DNA of 64,000 nt from Providencia rettgeri (GCF_041075285.1 NZ_CP163512.1:2418001-2482000), one strand, 5' to 3'. Numbered from the stretch's first letter, positions 1 through 10,696 are shown. The notes: generated by a model not told the origin, from the letters alone. Numbers and translations are program-made.

Positions 1-1831
1 AACGTCCTTTGCCTTTTCCGCCAACTTTATGGCCTATTTGCAGGATATCGCCAATTTTCTTGTTCAACCCTTGCGGTACAATGCCGTGCTCTTCGTTGAA
101 CGCCATTTGTTTGGCGCGACGGCGTTCAGTTTCTGCTATCGCATTTTCCATCGAATTGGTTATTCGGTCACCGTACAAGATAGCTTTTCCGTTTAAGTTA
201 CGCGCGGCACGACCTATTGTCTGGATCAAGGAGCGTTCTGAACGCAGGAAGCCTTCTTTATCCGCATCTAAGATGGCCACTAAAGACACTTCTGGCATAT
301 CAAGCCCCTCTCTTAATAAGTTGATCCCAACGAGGACATCAAACTCACCAAGTCGCAGGTCACGAATAATTTCTACCCGCTCAACAGTATCGATATCGGA
401 ATGTAGATAGCGCACACGTTCCCCATGCTCTTCCAAATATTCGGTCAAATCCTCTGCCATCCGTTTAGTTAATGTGGTGACTAGTACACGCTCATTTTTC
501 TGCACACGGATACGAATTTCAGATAATAAATCATCCACTTGAGTACTAACTGGACGAACTTCAATAATTGGGTCCAATAAGCCTGTCGGCCTAACCACTT
601 GTTCAATCACCTCATGACCCGATTTTTCTAACTCGTACTTGCCGGGTGTTGCAGAGACATAGATAGTTTGCGGAGCCAACGCTTCAAATTCTTCAAAGCG
701 CATTGGCCGGTTATCCAATGCTGAAGGTAAACGAAACCCGTATTCCACCAGGGTCTCTTTACGAGAACGGTCGCCTTTATACATTGCACCAATTTGTGGG
801 ATAGTCACGTGGGACTCATCCACAACCAGCAGGCCATCCGCAGGTAAATAGTCGAATAATGTCGGAGGGGGTTCTCCCGGTGCGCGCCCCGAGAGATAAC
901 GTGAATAGTTTTCAATCCCTGAGCAGTAACCCAACTCATTCATCATTTCCAGATCAAATTGAGTGCGTTGAGTAATACGCTGTTCTTCCAACAGCTTATT
1001 ATTTTCCAACAGCACTTTGCGCCTATCTGCCAGTTCCTCTTTTATCTTCTCCATGGCTTCCAAAATACGTTCTCTTGGTGTGACGTAATGGGTTTTTGGG
1101 TAAACCGTAAAGCGAGGTATTCGGTGTTGGATTTGACCTGTGAGAGGATCAAAAAGAGAAAGGCGCTCAACTTCCTCGTCGAATAGCTCCACTCTTAATG
1201 CGTATTCATCCGATTCAGCAGGGAAAATATCAATCACCTCCCCGCGGACACGGAATGTTCCGCGGGTAAATGCTTGGTCATTGCGGCTATATTGTAGGTC
1301 AGCTAAGCGCCTTAAAATAGAGCGCTGGTCAATGATCATGCCATCGGTGAGGTGCAACATCATTTTTAAGTAGCTGTCTGGGTCACCTAAACCGTATATA
1401 GCCGAGACAGAAGCCACGACAATGACGTCTCGGCGTTCAAGTAAGGCCTTAGTTGCCGATAAACGCATTTGCTCAATATGCTCGTTTACAGAGGCATCTT
1501 TCTCAATAAATGTATCTGAGCTTGGTACGTAAGCTTCAGGTTGATAATAATCATAATAAGATACGAAGTATTCCACTGCGTTATCTGGGAAAAAAGCTTT
1601 CATTTCGCTGTAAAGCTGCGCCGCCAAGGTCTTGTTATGCGCGATTAACATGGTCGGGCGGTTTTCTTTCGCGATAACATTGGCAATAGTGAAGGTTTTC
1701 CCTGACCCCGTAACCCCGAGTAACGTTTGATGAGCCAAACCGTCTTGCAACCCTTCGCATAGTTTACGAATGGCTTCTGGTTGGTCCCCCCCGGGTTGAA
1801 AATCAGAATACAGCTTAAAATCCTTACTCAT
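1..1831 (-). CDS. uvrB: UvrABC excinuclease subunit B, C-terminus cut by window edge
   Basis: This gene encodes the damage-verifying helicase-like subunit of nucleotide excision repair, which receives lesions from UvrA and recruits UvrC. The reverse strand reads from an ATG at 1831 ([20 protein letters not shown]). The Walker A motif GVTGSGKT lies at residues 39-46, and the beta-hairpin stretch containing [11 protein letters not shown] follows. About 610 codons are present; the E. coli protein has 673 residues, so roughly the last 60, including the UvrC-binding UVR domain, lie outside the window. It follows bioBFCD in the same orientation, as in E. coli, but 630 bp separate it from bioD and it has its own promoter with a LexA box. 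Identification is very secure. Confidence 0.98.
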   Translation of the reverse strand, partial: MSKDFKLYSDFQPGGDQPEAIRKLCEGLQDGLAHQTLLGVTGSGKTFTIANVIAKENRPTMLIAHNKTLAAQLYSEMKAFFPDNAVEYFVSYYDYYQPEAYVPSSDTFIEKDASVNEHIEQMRLSATKALLERRDVIVVASVSAIYGLGDPDSYLKMMLHLTDGMIIDQRSILRRLADLQYSRNDQAFTRGTFRVRGEVIDIFPAESDEYALRVELFDEEVERLSLFDPLTGQIQHRIPRFTVYPKTHYVTPRERILEAMEKIKEELADRRKVLLENNKLLEEQRITQRTQFDLEMMNELGYCSGIENYSRYLSGRAPGEPPPTLFDYLPADGLLVVDESHVTIPQIGAMYKGDRSRKETLVEYGFRLPSALDNRPMRFEEFEALAPQTIYVSATPGKYELEKSGHEVIEQVVRPTGLLDPIIEVRPVSTQVDDLLSEIRIRVQKNERVLVTTLTKRMAEDLTEYLEEHGERVRYLHSDIDTVERVEIIRDLRLGEFDVLVGINLLREGLDMPEVSLVAILDADKEGFLRSERSLIQTIGRAARNLNGKAILYGDRITNSMENAIAETERRRAKQMAFNEEHGIVPQGLNKKIGDILQIGHKVGGKGKGR

Positions 1832-1861
1832 ATTACCGCCTTATCATTTATCTCTTTTGCT

Positions 1862-1889
1862 ATAATACTGGATAAAAAAACAGCTTCAA
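1862..1889 (-). promoter_or_regulatory. uvrB promoter with LexA (SOS) box
   Basis: The reverse strand at 1885-1866 reads AGCTGTTTTTTTATCCAGTA, a CTG-N10-CAG LexA operator almost identical to the one I recall for E. coli uvrB. It overlaps a possible core promoter: TTGAAG (1889-1884), a 16-bp spacer and TATTAT (1867-1862). This predicts SOS induction of uvrB. Confidence 0.88.
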
Positions 1890-2152
1890 GTCCTGAGTTT
1901 ACTATTTTGCTATTCGAGGTTCCAATTAGTTTATAAAAATGTTATCCCCAAAAAATTACTTGACCTTTAGAAAACTTTATATTTTATGCTTTTGGTTTTT
2001 ATTGCTCTATCGCAAATGCAAATTGAAGTCTTGATTTTATTTAACTAATTGTATTTAAACAAAATTAATTTAAAGTCCAGAATCACATCAAATAAAGGCA
2101 AAGCCGCTTACCGCCTAGCATAGAAGTTGTTTTATAACGTTAATACACAAGG

Positions 2153-2177
2153 TTATCCACAGAAATAGTGGATAACT
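2153..2177. promoter_or_regulatory. Two facing DnaA boxes in the uvrB-bioD spacer
   Basis: TTATCCACA, a perfect DnaA box, lies at 2153-2161 on the plus strand. An inverted copy with one mismatch (AGTGGATAA) lies at 2168-2176, so TTATCCAC and GTGGATAA form an 8-bp perfect inverted repeat with a 7-bp centre. A DnaA box was reported in the upstream P3 promoter region of E. coli uvrB, so this is probably a conserved arrangement. The rest of the 630-bp spacer is AT-rich; apart from the LexA box and a hairpin after bioD I see no gene in it. Confidence 0.6.
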
Positions 2178-2426
2178 CTTGAAGCCCTTAGGGCTCATGC
2201 TTTCTCGCCATAGGCAAAATTTGTTAGACGTAAACTAAATGACAAAATAATGGCAGTTATATGAAAAAATTTTTACGTAGTATCTGTTAGAAAAAAGGGA
2301 TTTTATCTTTTTTAATAGGATCAAGAGGCAATTTTTAGGGGAAAACTTGACAAAAAAACAGTTGCGAACATTAAACAAGATCAACATGACATTTAACAAT
2401 TGATCGTTTTATTTAAGAAGAGTAAT

Positions 2427-2451
2427 GGGCTTTAACAACGGTGTTAAGCCC
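2427..2451. terminator. Hairpin just downstream of bioD
   Basis: GGGCTT (2427-2432) and AAGCCC (2446-2451) form a stem extended by TTAACA/TGTTAA with one bulge, ten bases beyond the bioD stop. There is no run of T on the bioD strand, so it may be a weak terminator or an mRNA 3'-end stabiliser. Confidence 0.4.
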
Positions 2452-2461
2452 TTTATTGACC

Positions 2462-3136
2462 TCACAATAAGTTAAGATCTAAATATCGCCCTAACGTGGA
2501 TAGATCAAGTTGGGGCTGATAAGGCAAGATCCCCAAGCAAGGGGAACTGATCATACGTTTAAGTGTCGAAAGATACTCCCTTTGATAAGGTCCTGGAGCT
2601 TCAACTTCGTTGGCAATCCAACCAACAACGGATAAGCCCGCGGTCTTGATAGCCTCTAAGGTTAACAATGCGTGATTAATACAACCTAATTTTACACCGA
2701 CCACCAAAATCACAGGGAGCTGCTGTTCAATCACCCAATCTGCATACGTTTTTTCGCTGGATAATGGAGTGTACCATCCACCAGCCCCTTCGACTAAAAC
2801 CCAATCTGCTTGTTTTTGAATATATATTAAACCTTGATTAATAACCGAAAAATCAATTGGAAGCCCCATTTTTTCGCTAATAATATGCGGTGAGGTCGGT
2901 GCTTCAAATACGATGGGATTTATCACTGAATAAGGTCGTTTTACACGGCTATTGGCTTGCAAAAGCAAGGCATCACTGTTACGTAAACCTTCTGGGGTCT
3001 GCTCGCTACCGGAAGCGACAGGTTTATAACCGATAGTATTAAATCCTTGTAAATTAGCGGCTTGCAATAAGGCACAACTCGCTACTGTTTTTCCTACTTC
3101 CGTATCTGTTCCTGTCACAAAATAGGTTTTAGTCAC
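2462..3136 (-). CDS. bioD: Dethiobiotin synthetase
   Basis: This ATP-dependent enzyme closes the ureido ring of dethiobiotin from 7,8-diaminononanoate and CO2, the penultimate step of biotin synthesis. The P-loop GTDTEVGKT is at residues 9-17, and GYKPVASGSE, VEGAGGWYTPL and VVGVKLGCINHA match the family closely. The length of 224 residues equals E. coli BioD. It overlaps the end of bioC by 8 bp and is the last gene of bioBFCD, which indicates translational coupling. Confidence 0.97.
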   Translation of the reverse strand: MTKTYFVTGTDTEVGKTVASCALLQAANLQGFNTIGYKPVASGSEQTPEGLRNSDALLLQANSRVKRPYSVINPIVFEAPTSPHIISEKMGLPIDFSVINQGLIYIQKQADWVLVEGAGGWYTPLSSEKTYADWVIEQQLPVILVVGVKLGCINHALLTLEAIKTAGLSVVGWIANEVEAPGPYQREYLSTLKRMISSPCLGILPYQPQLDLSTLGRYLDLNLL

Positions 3137-3914
3137 GGTAAATTACTCCAAATACTGTTTGATAGGTTAACGAGAGCCCTTGTTGCGTTCTTGGATACAC
3201 TGATGCTAAGTGTTGAAGACGTTTGCGAGTCATCAAGCCTGTTTGACGCCCTGCGGTTAAGTGAGTTGCCCCAATTCCTTTTAGTGAATTTAACAAGCTA
3301 ATTAAATCAGGAAAATACAGCGTATCTTGCTGAAAAGACAATTCATGGCACCAGGTTTGACAACTGGCAGTAATGTTTTGTGAGCTTAAAAAGGTATTCA
3401 CATGAGAGTATCCATCAATTGATTGCCAAGCTTTAGAAAGCTCATTAAGTGAATGCTCTGCCAGCGTTGTAAAAACAATCACGCCGCCTTGCTTTGTTAC
3501 ACGGTATAACTCACTTAATGCACCGTGAAAGCTTTCGCACCATTGAATAGATAAATTGGAAAAAACCACATCAAACTGTGCTGAATTAACCGGGATCGAT
3601 TCCATATCTGCGCACACATATTCATCGGCGGCATCTTTATTCCTTGCAACATCTAACATCCCCATAGACAGATCTAATGCAGTAACAATGTGGCCTTGGT
3701 CTTTCAGTCGTTGACTAAAAAAACCCGTCCCACATCCTGCATCCAATACCCTCAAGGGTGCTATGATTTGCTGAGTGTTAAGAATAGATTTCAATCTATT
3801 CAGTAGTTGCACTCCTGTCCCTTGTTGGTAGTTTGCAATAGCATCGTAGCCTGTCGCTGCTCGCCCAAATGCTGCCGCAATTTTTTGTTTGTCATGACAT
3901 ATTGTCGACGTCAT
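3129..3914 (-). CDS. bioC: Malonyl-ACP O-methyltransferase
   Basis: BioC methylates malonyl-ACP so that fatty acid synthesis can build the pimelate chain of biotin. The SAM-binding motif [11 protein letters not shown] is at about residues 56-66, and [20 protein letters not shown] and LKGIGATHL are BioC hallmarks. I place the start at the ATG at 3914 ([11 protein letters not shown], 261 residues). It has GGAGG six bases upstream and aligns with E. coli BioC; the open frame itself runs eight codons further upstream. The start lies 23 bp inside bioF, so translation is probably coupled. Confidence 0.95.
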   Translation of the reverse strand: MTSTICHDKQKIAAAFGRAATGYDAIANYQQGTGVQLLNRLKSILNTQQIIAPLRVLDAGCGTGFFSQRLKDQGHIVTALDLSMGMLDVARNKDAADEYVCADMESIPVNSAQFDVVFSNLSIQWCESFHGALSELYRVTKQGGVIVFTTLAEHSLNELSKAWQSIDGYSHVNTFLSSQNITASCQTWCHELSFQQDTLYFPDLISLLNSLKGIGATHLTAGRQTGLMTRKRLQHLASVYPRTQQGLSLTYQTVFGVIYRD

Positions 3915-5052
3915 GCAAAGCCTCCAACAGTTTATCAAGATCTGATTGTTGATGTGCAGCGCTTAAAGTGATCCGAAGGCGAGCCGTTCCTGGCGGAACA
4001 GTCGGCGGTCGGATCCCTTGCACCCAGATCCCTTTTTGACGTAATAATGATGCTGCCTGTTGGCACGCTTGATTGTCACCAATAATTAAGGGCTGAATAG
4101 CGGTCTTTGAGTCCGCTAATTTCATTTGGTTAAAGCTGGCATTTTCTCGTAAGTATTCAATATGGGAGTTAAGAATTTCACGCGGTTTATCTGCCAATTT
4201 AATTTGCTTCACGGCTTCTGATAAAGCGACCGCCTGCGCTGGTGGCATGGATGTGCTATAAATCAAATGGCGCGCCCACTGAACAAAAAATTCAGCCGTT
4301 TGCTCATCACAAAGTACCGCTGCTCCGCTCAAGCCAAATGCTTTACCAAATGTGACGACTAAAATTTCGGGTTTGATGCCATACGCCGAACAGCTCCCGC
4401 GCCCTTGATCACCACAAATACCAATACCATGGGCATCGTCCACCATTAACCACGCACCGTGCTTTTTGGCGATATCATGCAACGTATCAAGGGGGGCACA
4501 ATCCCCATCCATACTAAAAACCCCCTCGCTAATCACAAGGGTTTTCCCTGACACTGGCTTTTTAATAAAATGTTCAAGAGATAACGTGTTGTTATGATGA
4601 AACCGTCTTAGTTGAGCCCCTGAATGCATCGAAGCTTCTATAAGGGATGCATGGCTGAGCTTATCGGCTAAAATGCGGTCATTCTGTGTCATTAACGCCG
4701 TCACCACAGCATGGTTTGCCGCAAAACCCGAAATAAATAGCAGTGCTTTTGGGTAGCCCAGCCACTGTGCTAATGCAATTTCAAGTTCCGCATGGGCTTG
4801 TGTGTACCCTGTAATATGCCCTGAGCCACCACTGCCCACACCATAGATAGCGGCGCCGTGCTGCCACGCAGCAATGATCTCAGGATGGTGAGATAATCCT
4901 AAATAATCATTAGAGGAAAAATTCAGATATTTCTTTCCATTTTGATACAATTCACGACCATTCGCCCTCTCAATACATTGGCGTTGACGCCAGATTGAGG
5001 CGCGTTTGCGCTGCTCAATCTGCTCTTGTAGGAATATTTGCCAACTCATCAT
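3892..5052 (-). CDS. bioF: 8-amino-7-oxononanoate synthase
   Basis: This PLP-dependent enzyme condenses pimeloyl-ACP with L-alanine to give 8-amino-7-oxononanoate (KAPA). The PLP lysine is K237 in [13 protein letters not shown], and [22 protein letters not shown] and VDDAHGIG are family motifs. The length of 386 residues is normal. There are two consecutive ATG codons (5052 and 5049). The first overlaps the bioB stop by 4 bp, while the second matches the E. coli start, so the exact start is uncertain by one codon. Confidence 0.97.
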   Translation of the reverse strand: MMSWQIFLQEQIEQRKRASIWRQRQCIERANGRELYQNGKKYLNFSSNDYLGLSHHPEIIAAWQHGAAIYGVGSGGSGHITGYTQAHAELEIALAQWLGYPKALLFISGFAANHAVVTALMTQNDRILADKLSHASLIEASMHSGAQLRRFHHNNTLSLEHFIKKPVSGKTLVISEGVFSMDGDCAPLDTLHDIAKKHGAWLMVDDAHGIGICGDQGRGSCSAYGIKPEILVVTFGKAFGLSGAAVLCDEQTAEFFVQWARHLIYSTSMPPAQAVALSEAVKQIKLADKPREILNSHIEYLRENASFNQMKLADSKTAIQPLIIGDNQACQQAASLLRQKGIWVQGIRPPTVPPGTARLRITLSAAHQQSDLDKLLEALHDVDNMS

Positions 5053-6086
5053 ACAGCTGCGTTATAGAATTGCGCGTTATCCGCAGTTAATAATGTTTCT
5101 GCTAATTTAGCAGCTTGTAAATTATCCCCTTCATTGGTATCAATTCGCTCTGGATTAATATCCAGTTTTCGAAATAACGCCAAATCCTTATTTTCATCTG
5201 GATTGGGTGTCGTTAATAACTTACATCCATAGAAAACTGAGTTTGCTCCCGCCATAAAACAGAGTGCTTGAGTTTGCTCGTTCATATATTCACGACCAGC
5301 CGATAAACGCACATATGAGGTTGGCATCATAATACGAGCAACTGCAATGGTACGAATAAAATCAAAAGCATCAACATCTTCATTATCTGCCATTGGTGTG
5401 CCTTCAACTTTCATTAACATATTAATTGGTACACTCTCTGGTGGTTTTGGTAAATTGGCTAATTGCACCAGTAAAGCCGCACGATCGCTGACTTTTTCAC
5501 CTAAACCTAAAATGCCGCCTGAGCAGACCTTAATCCCTGCGTCACGTACATTTTCCAAAGTATCCAAACGATCTTGATATGTTCTTGTGGTAATAATATT
5601 GCCGTAAAATTCAGGGGAGGTATCAAGGTTATGATTGTAATAATCTAAGCCTGCCTCAGCGAGGCGCTGAGCTTGGGAATTATCAATCATTCCCAAGGTC
5701 ATGCAGGTCTCCATCCCAAGGGATTTCACCTCTTTAACCATCATTTCAAGGTAAGGCATATCACGCTCTTTTGGGTTACGCCATGCCGCGCCCATACAAA
5801 AACGAGTTGATCCTGCCTGCTTGGCTTTTTTCGCTGATTCAATGACTTGCTGAACTTCCATCAAACGTTCAGTTTCTAAACCTGTTTTATAGCGAGCGCT
5901 TTGCGCACAATATTTACAATCTTCGGGGCATGCCCCTGTTTTGATAGATAACAAGGTGCTGACTTGCACTTGTTGCGGATCAAAATGTTGGCGATGAATT
6001 TGCTGTGCCTGAAATAACAATTCAAAAAAAGGCATTGAAAACAGTTCATTAGCTTGTTTTATTGTCCACTGTTTTAATGTATTCAT
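5049..6086 (-). CDS. bioB: Biotin synthase (radical SAM)
   Basis: BioB inserts sulfur into dethiobiotin to make biotin. The radical-SAM cluster motif CPEDCKYC has C53, C57 and C60, at the same numbers as in E. coli. [23 protein letters not shown] and [10 protein letters not shown], parts of the SAM and [2Fe-2S] sites, are present. The length is 345 residues. The start ATG at 6086 has GGAG seven bases upstream. It is the first gene of the leftward bioBFCD operon and is divergent from bioA across a shared operator. Confidence 0.98.
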   Translation of the reverse strand: MNTLKQWTIKQANELFSMPFFELLFQAQQIHRQHFDPQQVQVSTLLSIKTGACPEDCKYCAQSARYKTGLETERLMEVQQVIESAKKAKQAGSTRFCMGAAWRNPKERDMPYLEMMVKEVKSLGMETCMTLGMIDNSQAQRLAEAGLDYYNHNLDTSPEFYGNIITTRTYQDRLDTLENVRDAGIKVCSGGILGLGEKVSDRAALLVQLANLPKPPESVPINMLMKVEGTPMADNEDVDAFDFIRTIAVARIMMPTSYVRLSAGREYMNEQTQALCFMAGANSVFYGCKLLTTPNPDENKDLALFRKLDINPERIDTNEGDNLQAAKLAETLLTADNAQFYNAAV

Positions 6087-6137
6087 GGAGACGCTCCAGT
6101 TGAAAAAATTGTTGCCAGTTTAAATATTGTGGTTATC

Positions 6138-6170
6138 ATGTCAACCAAAATGATCTAAAAAAGTTTACGA
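6138..6170. promoter_or_regulatory. BirA-type biotin operator between bioB and bioA
   Basis: In the 93-bp divergent spacer, ATGTCAACC (6138-6146) and AGTTTACGA (6162-6170) form an imperfect dyad with a 15-bp centre. They resemble the BirA half-sites TTGTAAACC and GGTTTACAA. In E. coli, BirA-biotinyl-AMP binds this position and represses both directions; the same control is inferred here. Confidence 0.7.
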
Positions 6171-6179
6171 TGGATAATC

Positions 6180-7448
6180 ATGAATAGTCACGATATTGCT
6201 TTTGATAGCCTACATATTTGGCACCCTTACACTTCAATGAGTCACCCTATTCCAGCCTACCCAATCGTTGCGGCACATGGGGTTGAGCTAGAAATGGCAG
6301 ATGGAAAAAAATTGATTGATGGGATGGCCTCTTGGTGGTCAGCAATTCATGGTTATAATCATCCTGTACTCAACCAAGCTGCCACAAAACAGATAAGCCA
6401 GATGTCCCATGTGATGTTTGGCGGAATCACTCACCCACCAGCAGTAAATTTATGCAGACAGCTAGTGACCATAACGCCAGAGCCGCTAGAGTGTGTGTTT
6501 TTGGCTGATTCTGGGTCTGTTGCAGTTGAAGTTGCGCTAAAAATGGCGTTGCAATACTGGCAAGCGAGAGGGGAAAAGCGCCAGCGAATTTTAACATTAC
6601 GCCATGGATATCATGGGGATACCTTTGGTGCGATGGCCGTTTGTGATCCTGATAACTCGATGCATAGCCTGTACAAAGGCTATTTGCCACCACATATTTT
6701 TGTCGATGCCCCACAGTGTGGCTTTTATGATGAATGGGAACCCGATGATCTTGCACCATTACGCCATGAATTAGCGAAAACTCACAACGAAATTGCGGCG
6801 ATCATCTTAGAACCGATCGTTCAAGGTGCGGGGGGAATGCGTATCTATCATCCTGAATATTTAAAAGGTGTGCGCCAGTTGTGTGATGAATACGGTATCT
6901 TGCTGATTGCCGATGAAATCGCCACAGGGTTTGGACGCACAGGAAAGCTGTTTGCATGCCATCACGCCAATATATCACCGGATATTATGTGCTTAGGAAA
7001 GGCATTAACTGGTGGATATATGACGCTTTCCGCAACAATCACAACTCGCCATGTTGCAGAAACCATTAGTAATGGTGAAGCGGGCTGTTTTATGCATGGT
7101 CCAACCTTTATGGGTAACCCCCTAGCCTGTGCTGTCGCTGATGCCAGTTTAACCTTATTACTCAATAGCCCTTGGCAACAAACTATTGCCAATATTGAAC
7201 AACAACTAAAAGCCGAATTGGTGCCTTTAGCTTCTCACTCCGCTGTTGCTGACGTGCGTGTTCTTGGTGCAATTGGCGTGATTGAAATGAAGCAATCTGT
7301 CAATACCGCCGCTTTACAAAAGGTGTTTGTGGAAAATGGCGTGTGGGTACGCCCATTTGGTAAGTTAATTTATATTATGCCTCCGTATATCATCACCCCA
7401 GAGCAACTTACTAAAGTCACCGCTACCATGGCCAAAGTCTTAGGATGA
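6180..7448 (+). CDS. bioA: Adenosylmethionine-8-amino-7-oxononanoate aminotransferase
   Basis: BioA is a PLP transaminase that converts KAPA to 7,8-diaminononanoate, using S-adenosylmethionine as amino donor. The PLP lysine is K274 in CLGKALTGG, the same number as in E. coli. HIWHPYTSM near the N-terminus, [12 protein letters not shown] and [14 protein letters not shown] match the family. The length of 422 residues is close to the E. coli enzyme (429). It is transcribed rightward, divergently from bioB, from the shared BirA-regulated spacer. Confidence 0.97.
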   Translation: MNSHDIAFDSLHIWHPYTSMSHPIPAYPIVAAHGVELEMADGKKLIDGMASWWSAIHGYNHPVLNQAATKQISQMSHVMFGGITHPPAVNLCRQLVTITPEPLECVFLADSGSVAVEVALKMALQYWQARGEKRQRILTLRHGYHGDTFGAMAVCDPDNSMHSLYKGYLPPHIFVDAPQCGFYDEWEPDDLAPLRHELAKTHNEIAAIILEPIVQGAGGMRIYHPEYLKGVRQLCDEYGILLIADEIATGFGRTGKLFACHHANISPDIMCLGKALTGGYMTLSATITTRHVAETISNGEAGCFMHGPTFMGNPLACAVADASLTLLLNSPWQQTIANIEQQLKAELVPLASHSAVADVRVLGAIGVIEMKQSVNTAALQKVFVENGVWVRPFGKLIYIMPPYIITPEQLTKVTATMAKVLG

Positions 7449-7550
7449 TCAGCCAAATAAAATTAACCATTTGTTTTAAAAAGATTTTCAAACAGATAAT
7501 CTCCTAAATAATTTGAGTTATAGCAAGGCTGGTAAGTGAAACTAAGCCCT

Positions 7551-7965
7551 AGGGACTGTTGATCTTTGTAGGTTTTTTGAACGGCATGGTGATGTTGTAT
7601 AATGATTTCGCCAAAATACAAACACAACAGAAATCACCATGCCAAGAACAATGTTAACAGAAAAACAGTGGACTACGCTATGCCAACTCATGAGATAGAG
7701 CTTATTTATCAGAGGTAAAGGGTTCTACCTCAATGATCCCAAGGCGAAAAGTGAATCTTTTAAGCAATGATCATATGGATTGGGAGCTTTATAAAATCCG
7801 ACATTTTGTTGAAAATGCATTTGCTCGGATTAAACATTTTATAGCCATATCAAGTCGATATGACAAATTGGCAAGAAATTACTCATCGATGGTCGCACTG
7901 TCATTGATTATGATGTGGTTATCAAAACACCGATGAGCAATTTTCACACAAAGTTCAACAGCCCC
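7551..7965 (+). mobile_element. Decayed IS5-family element, copy 1
   Basis: Inverted ends are visible: AGGGACTGTTGATCTTTG at 7551-7568 and CAAAGTTCAACAGCCCC at 7949-7965. The transposase begins at 7639 (MPRTMLTEKQW), stops after about 19 codons, and resumes at about 7733 with the C-terminal part (IPRRKVN, HFVENAFARIKHF, SSRYDKLARN), typical of IS5-type DDE transposases. The remnant is about 415 bp, and most of the catalytic middle is deleted, so it cannot be active alone. Its 3' part is roughly 90 % identical by eye to copy 2 at 10697-11259, in the same orientation. Confidence 0.8.
7639..7936 (+). pseudogene. IS5-family transposase fragment (internal deletion)
   Basis: The N-terminal MPRTMLTEKQWTTLCQLM and the C-terminal block ending in SLIMMWLSKHR are in the order of an IS5-like transposase, but the DDE core between them is missing and the frame is broken. 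It is the coding remnant of the element at 7551-7965. Confidence 0.75.
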
Positions 7966-8147
7966 AGAGATTTCTTGAATTGCACCGTCAAAAGAAGCTC
8001 AACCTAACCAGAAGTAACATGCTTAGCTAAAGGAACAAGCTAAGGAGCCATGACCCAATAACCGATCATGGAGAGAAGCAAAGACAAGAAGAGGTTATCG
8101 CTTCGCTCCGTTTTGATTAATACCACATTGGGACATTAGGGTTTTAT

Positions 8148-8636
8148 TTATTTCAGTTTTAATTCCAAACGGTCATACAGGAAAAAAGTTACACTCTTAA
8201 CATTTACCGTTTTATAACCATAACGCATTGATAATGCTATTTTCTTATCAGAACCAGGAAGTGTCATAAAAAACACGCTAATCTTTCCAAAATTAATCCC
8301 CATAACAGTCTGTTCAGGTTCACTAACTAGAGGAGCTCCTAAGTATTCCTGTAACCAATATTCCGTCATCACTTGCTGTAACCCAAAGGGAATTTCATTC
8401 GGAAACTTCCACTGATTTCGCATGTCATCCGGAATCACAGTTATAGTGATTTCTCTTAGCCTTTTAGAGGGGTTATCAAAAGATAAAAACACATACTCTT
8501 TTTTCATATCTAACGTGACAACATCATCCCCTGAGTTCCCTTGAGGCTTAGTTTTATAAGGGATCAGTCCATCATTATAAAGTTCATCATAGGTATCCCC
8601 TAAACGTTGCACTAACGCTTCAATATTCACACTCAT
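8148..8636 (-). CDS. Putative bacteriocin immunity protein, second copy (DUF6392-like)
   Basis: This 162-residue protein has no signal peptide or membrane segment. It is clearly a paralogue of the next gene upstream. The first 35 or so residues ([20 protein letters not shown] onwards) are nearly identical and the rest has diverged, with shared points such as VTxxxKEYxFLxFDNPSK and PFGLQQxMTxxWLxE. It resembles DUF6392 proteins found beside S-type pyocin-like toxins, from memory and not from a search. Its ATG overlaps the stop of the first immunity gene (ATGA), so the cassette reads toxin, immunity 1, immunity 2. It probably neutralises the neighbouring toxin or a variant of it. Confidence 0.65.
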   Translation of the reverse strand: MSVNIEALVQRLGDTYDELYNDGLIPYKTKPQGNSGDDVVTLDMKKEYVFLSFDNPSKRLREITITVIPDDMRNQWKFPNEIPFGLQQVMTEYWLQEYLGAPLVSEPEQTVMGINFGKISVFFMTLPGSDKKIALSMRYGYKTVNVKSVTFFLYDRLELKLK

Positions 8637-8641
8637 TTGTA
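8521..8641. repeat. Duplicated immunity-gene 5' segment, copy A
   Basis: This 121-bp segment matches 9027-9147 with only about half a dozen differences (offset 506 bp). It covers the start junction and first ~38 codons of the immunity gene, including the ATGA overlap. The rest of the two genes is much less similar. Confidence 0.85.
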
Positions 8642-9142
8642 ATGATTTACTCTCCAGCGTTTTTCCAAACTATCTAACAACTCAAAAGTAACCTCTTGAG
8701 CAAACGTTTTCATCCTAGGATGAAAACTCACAATCATAGCTATATTTTCGATAGATAGTGTCGTAATACTTAACTTAAAAACTTCTGTTTTTCCTATAGG
8801 AATGCCTAAAATAACATCTTCCGGTGCTTGCCTTATTGGATTTCCTATATGTTCATACAACCAACGATCTGTCATTGTTTGTTGTAAACCAAAAGGTATT
8901 TTATTCGGGAAAACCCACTGATTTCTTACATTATCAGGTATCAGCGTCATAGTAATTTGTGATAACTTTTTCGACGGATTATCAAATGCTAAAAAAGTAT
9001 ATTCCTTATTCATTCTAAGGGTTAATACATCATCCCCAGAATTCCCTTGAGGCTTAGTTTTGTAAGGGATCAGCCCATCGTTATAAAGTTCATCATAGGT
9101 ATTCCCTAAACGTTGCACTAACGCTTCAATATTCACACTCAT
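8633..9142 (-). CDS. Putative bacteriocin immunity protein, first copy (DUF6392-like)
   Basis: This 169-residue soluble protein starts at an ATG that overlaps the bacteriocin stop codon (ATGA), the usual arrangement for a toxin and its cognate immunity gene. It shares its N-terminal third with the following paralogue and diverges in the C-terminal half (residues about 90-169), where specificity for the toxin would be expected. Because it is adjacent to the toxin it is the likelier cognate partner. The family assignment (DUF6392-like) is by resemblance only; the function is inferred from context. Confidence 0.7.
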   Translation of the reverse strand: MSVNIEALVQRLGNTYDELYNDGLIPYKTKPQGNSGDDVLTLRMNKEYTFLAFDNPSKKLSQITMTLIPDNVRNQWVFPNKIPFGLQQTMTDRWLYEHIGNPIRQAPEDVILGIPIGKTEVFKLSITTLSIENIAMIVSFHPRMKTFAQEVTFELLDSLEKRWRVNHYK

Positions 9143-9147
9143 TTGTA
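9027..9147. repeat. Duplicated immunity-gene 5' segment, copy B
   Basis: Partner of the repeat at 8521-8641. It carries the bacteriocin stop and immunity start junction. Confidence 0.85.
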
Positions 9148-10533
9148 TAATCCTTTCGCTTCGTTTAGCTCATGAATTTTGTCTAATTTTTCATTCAGTA
9201 ATTTGCTATCGTAACCTTCATTCTCTAAGCATTCTCGGTTGGCTTCCCAATTACGTTCGACCGCCTCCCGTAAATTTTTAGCATCCAACTCTTTTCGTGG
9301 TAACAATGTACCATCATTGAGCACAATCTTACTGTTATTGCGACCACCATAGGTCTCACTACATTTCTGATGAACATCTTTAGGAATAGCAATTGAAGCT
9401 ACCTGATTCACTATTTTGTCTAATTGAGTTTCCGTTAATGCTGGATATTTGTTTTTTAAATACAATCTAACGGCTGCTTTAGATGGTATATGATCTATTT
9501 CATATAATCCTTCTCGAGAACGCCCTTTAAAATTCTCGTAATAATCCACCTCCAAATCATCTACAGGCTCTTTTTGAAAAAAAACATAAATAGCCGGTAC
9601 TTCACCCAGCGGATCGACTATCACGTAATCATTAAAATCCGTTTCATGAAGAGGAAGCGATTCAATCCAACCCGTTGATTGCTCTGGCATCGGAAACGTT
9701 TCAATCCAGCCCTTTGATGGTTCGAGTATTGGGTTAGGTAAACTCCAGATTTTTTGAGGCTCAGGAAGCGGTGTCGGCGGAAGATAATCCCCAACTCCGC
9801 CACCATCATGAATAACCGCTCCTCGCAGCCCATTATCGAGGCTAAATTTTACCACCTGAAAGGCTAAGTCCGGATTTTTAGCCACATCCTGAGCGGTATA
9901 ATCGTTATACTCCGCCGTATTATTTTGAGTATTCCAAATAAATTGGCCTTTAAAATCCGGATCAGAAAACGTCACTGAACCATCCTCATGACGCTCAGCA
10001 AAACGGACTCGAACTCTGTCTAACCCACTGTGTTCGTCCACAGCATATCCGACGATTTTTGGGTTTCCACTTTTTTCGTCCTCAATCACCCGAAAACGAA
10101 CACGGGTTGTGACGGTGCTTTTTGCCGCAGCGATTTCTCTTAGAAACGCTTCCGACGTATAGTCATAGGTCGATACGGTTGAGGCAGAACGAGAAAAACC
10201 GCCCACAATCGTTCTCTTCTCGAATGGACGCCCGATAACAATGCGATCTAGCGTCGAATCTCCGACGCTCGGCGAATAAAACACCCCCATTAATGCGACG
10301 GTTAGCGGATTAGGCGCTTTAACCAACTGAGATAATAGGCTGATATCTTTTGAGAGCGTTGAAGAGGCAGGCTTCGGTATAGATGGGACTGAAATAGATT
10401 GTGCTGGCGCAAAAGATAATGCCCTAGGCTCCATAAAAAAACGTAATTTTGGTACCTTAACATAAACCGTCGTTGTTGACGTTCCTGTATTTGTTCGGCT
10501 TGTTGCACTTCCAATGTAATTATTTTCTGGCAT
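9139..10533 (-). CDS. S-type pyocin-like bacteriocin with C-terminal nuclease-like domain
   Basis: This 464-residue protein is probably an antibacterial toxin released to kill relatives. The first ~60 residues are rich in Gly, Ser, Thr and Asn. A central region (about 115-260) with [43 protein letters not shown] and [12 protein letters not shown] resembles the pyocin S translocation domain. A proline-rich linker with a short repeat ([18 protein letters not shown]) follows. The C-terminal ~130 residues carry [11 protein letters not shown] (D347, H348) and PKDVHQKC (H388), which resembles HNH/endonuclease VII-fold toxins. I start at ATG 10533 (GGAG eight bases upstream), not at the upstream in-frame TTG. 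Two overlapping immunity genes follow. I see no LexA box and no obvious receptor-binding domain. Confidence 0.8.
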   Translation of the reverse strand: MPENNYIGSATSRTNTGTSTTTVYVKVPKLRFFMEPRALSFAPAQSISVPSIPKPASSTLSKDISLLSQLVKAPNPLTVALMGVFYSPSVGDSTLDRIVIGRPFEKRTIVGGFSRSASTVSTYDYTSEAFLREIAAAKSTVTTRVRFRVIEDEKSGNPKIVGYAVDEHSGLDRVRVRFAERHEDGSVTFSDPDFKGQFIWNTQNNTAEYNDYTAQDVAKNPDLAFQVVKFSLDNGLRGAVIHDGGGVGDYLPPTPLPEPQKIWSLPNPILEPSKGWIETFPMPEQSTGWIESLPLHETDFNDYVIVDPLGEVPAIYVFFQKEPVDDLEVDYYENFKGRSREGLYEIDHIPSKAAVRLYLKNKYPALTETQLDKIVNQVASIAIPKDVHQKCSETYGGRNNSKIVLNDGTLLPRKELDAKNLREAVERNWEANRECLENEGYDSKLLNEKLDKIHELNEAKGLYK

Positions 10534-10696
10534 CCTACCATCTCCGGATAAAAACAATCACACAACATTACCTTATCTTAAATTTTATTTCCCTATTTTT
10601 TCATTCCTTAAATATCAGGTTCCCATAATCCCTATCATGTAAATAGTATTTGTCCCCCGCATCACTGAAAATAATGCATACTCCAATTTGACCCTA

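Noticed and set aside
9..410. 133-codon plus-strand ORF at the left edge
   Set aside because: It is antisense to uvrB, whose frame runs through this region.
10302..10568. 88-codon minus-strand ORF at the bacteriocin 5' end
   Set aside because: It overlaps the bacteriocin N-terminus in another frame; the pyocin-like frame has the better ribosome binding site and family match.
10534..10696. Search for a LexA box controlling the bacteriocin
   Set aside because: No CTG-N10-CAG motif is visible in the upstream region on the bacteriocin strand.
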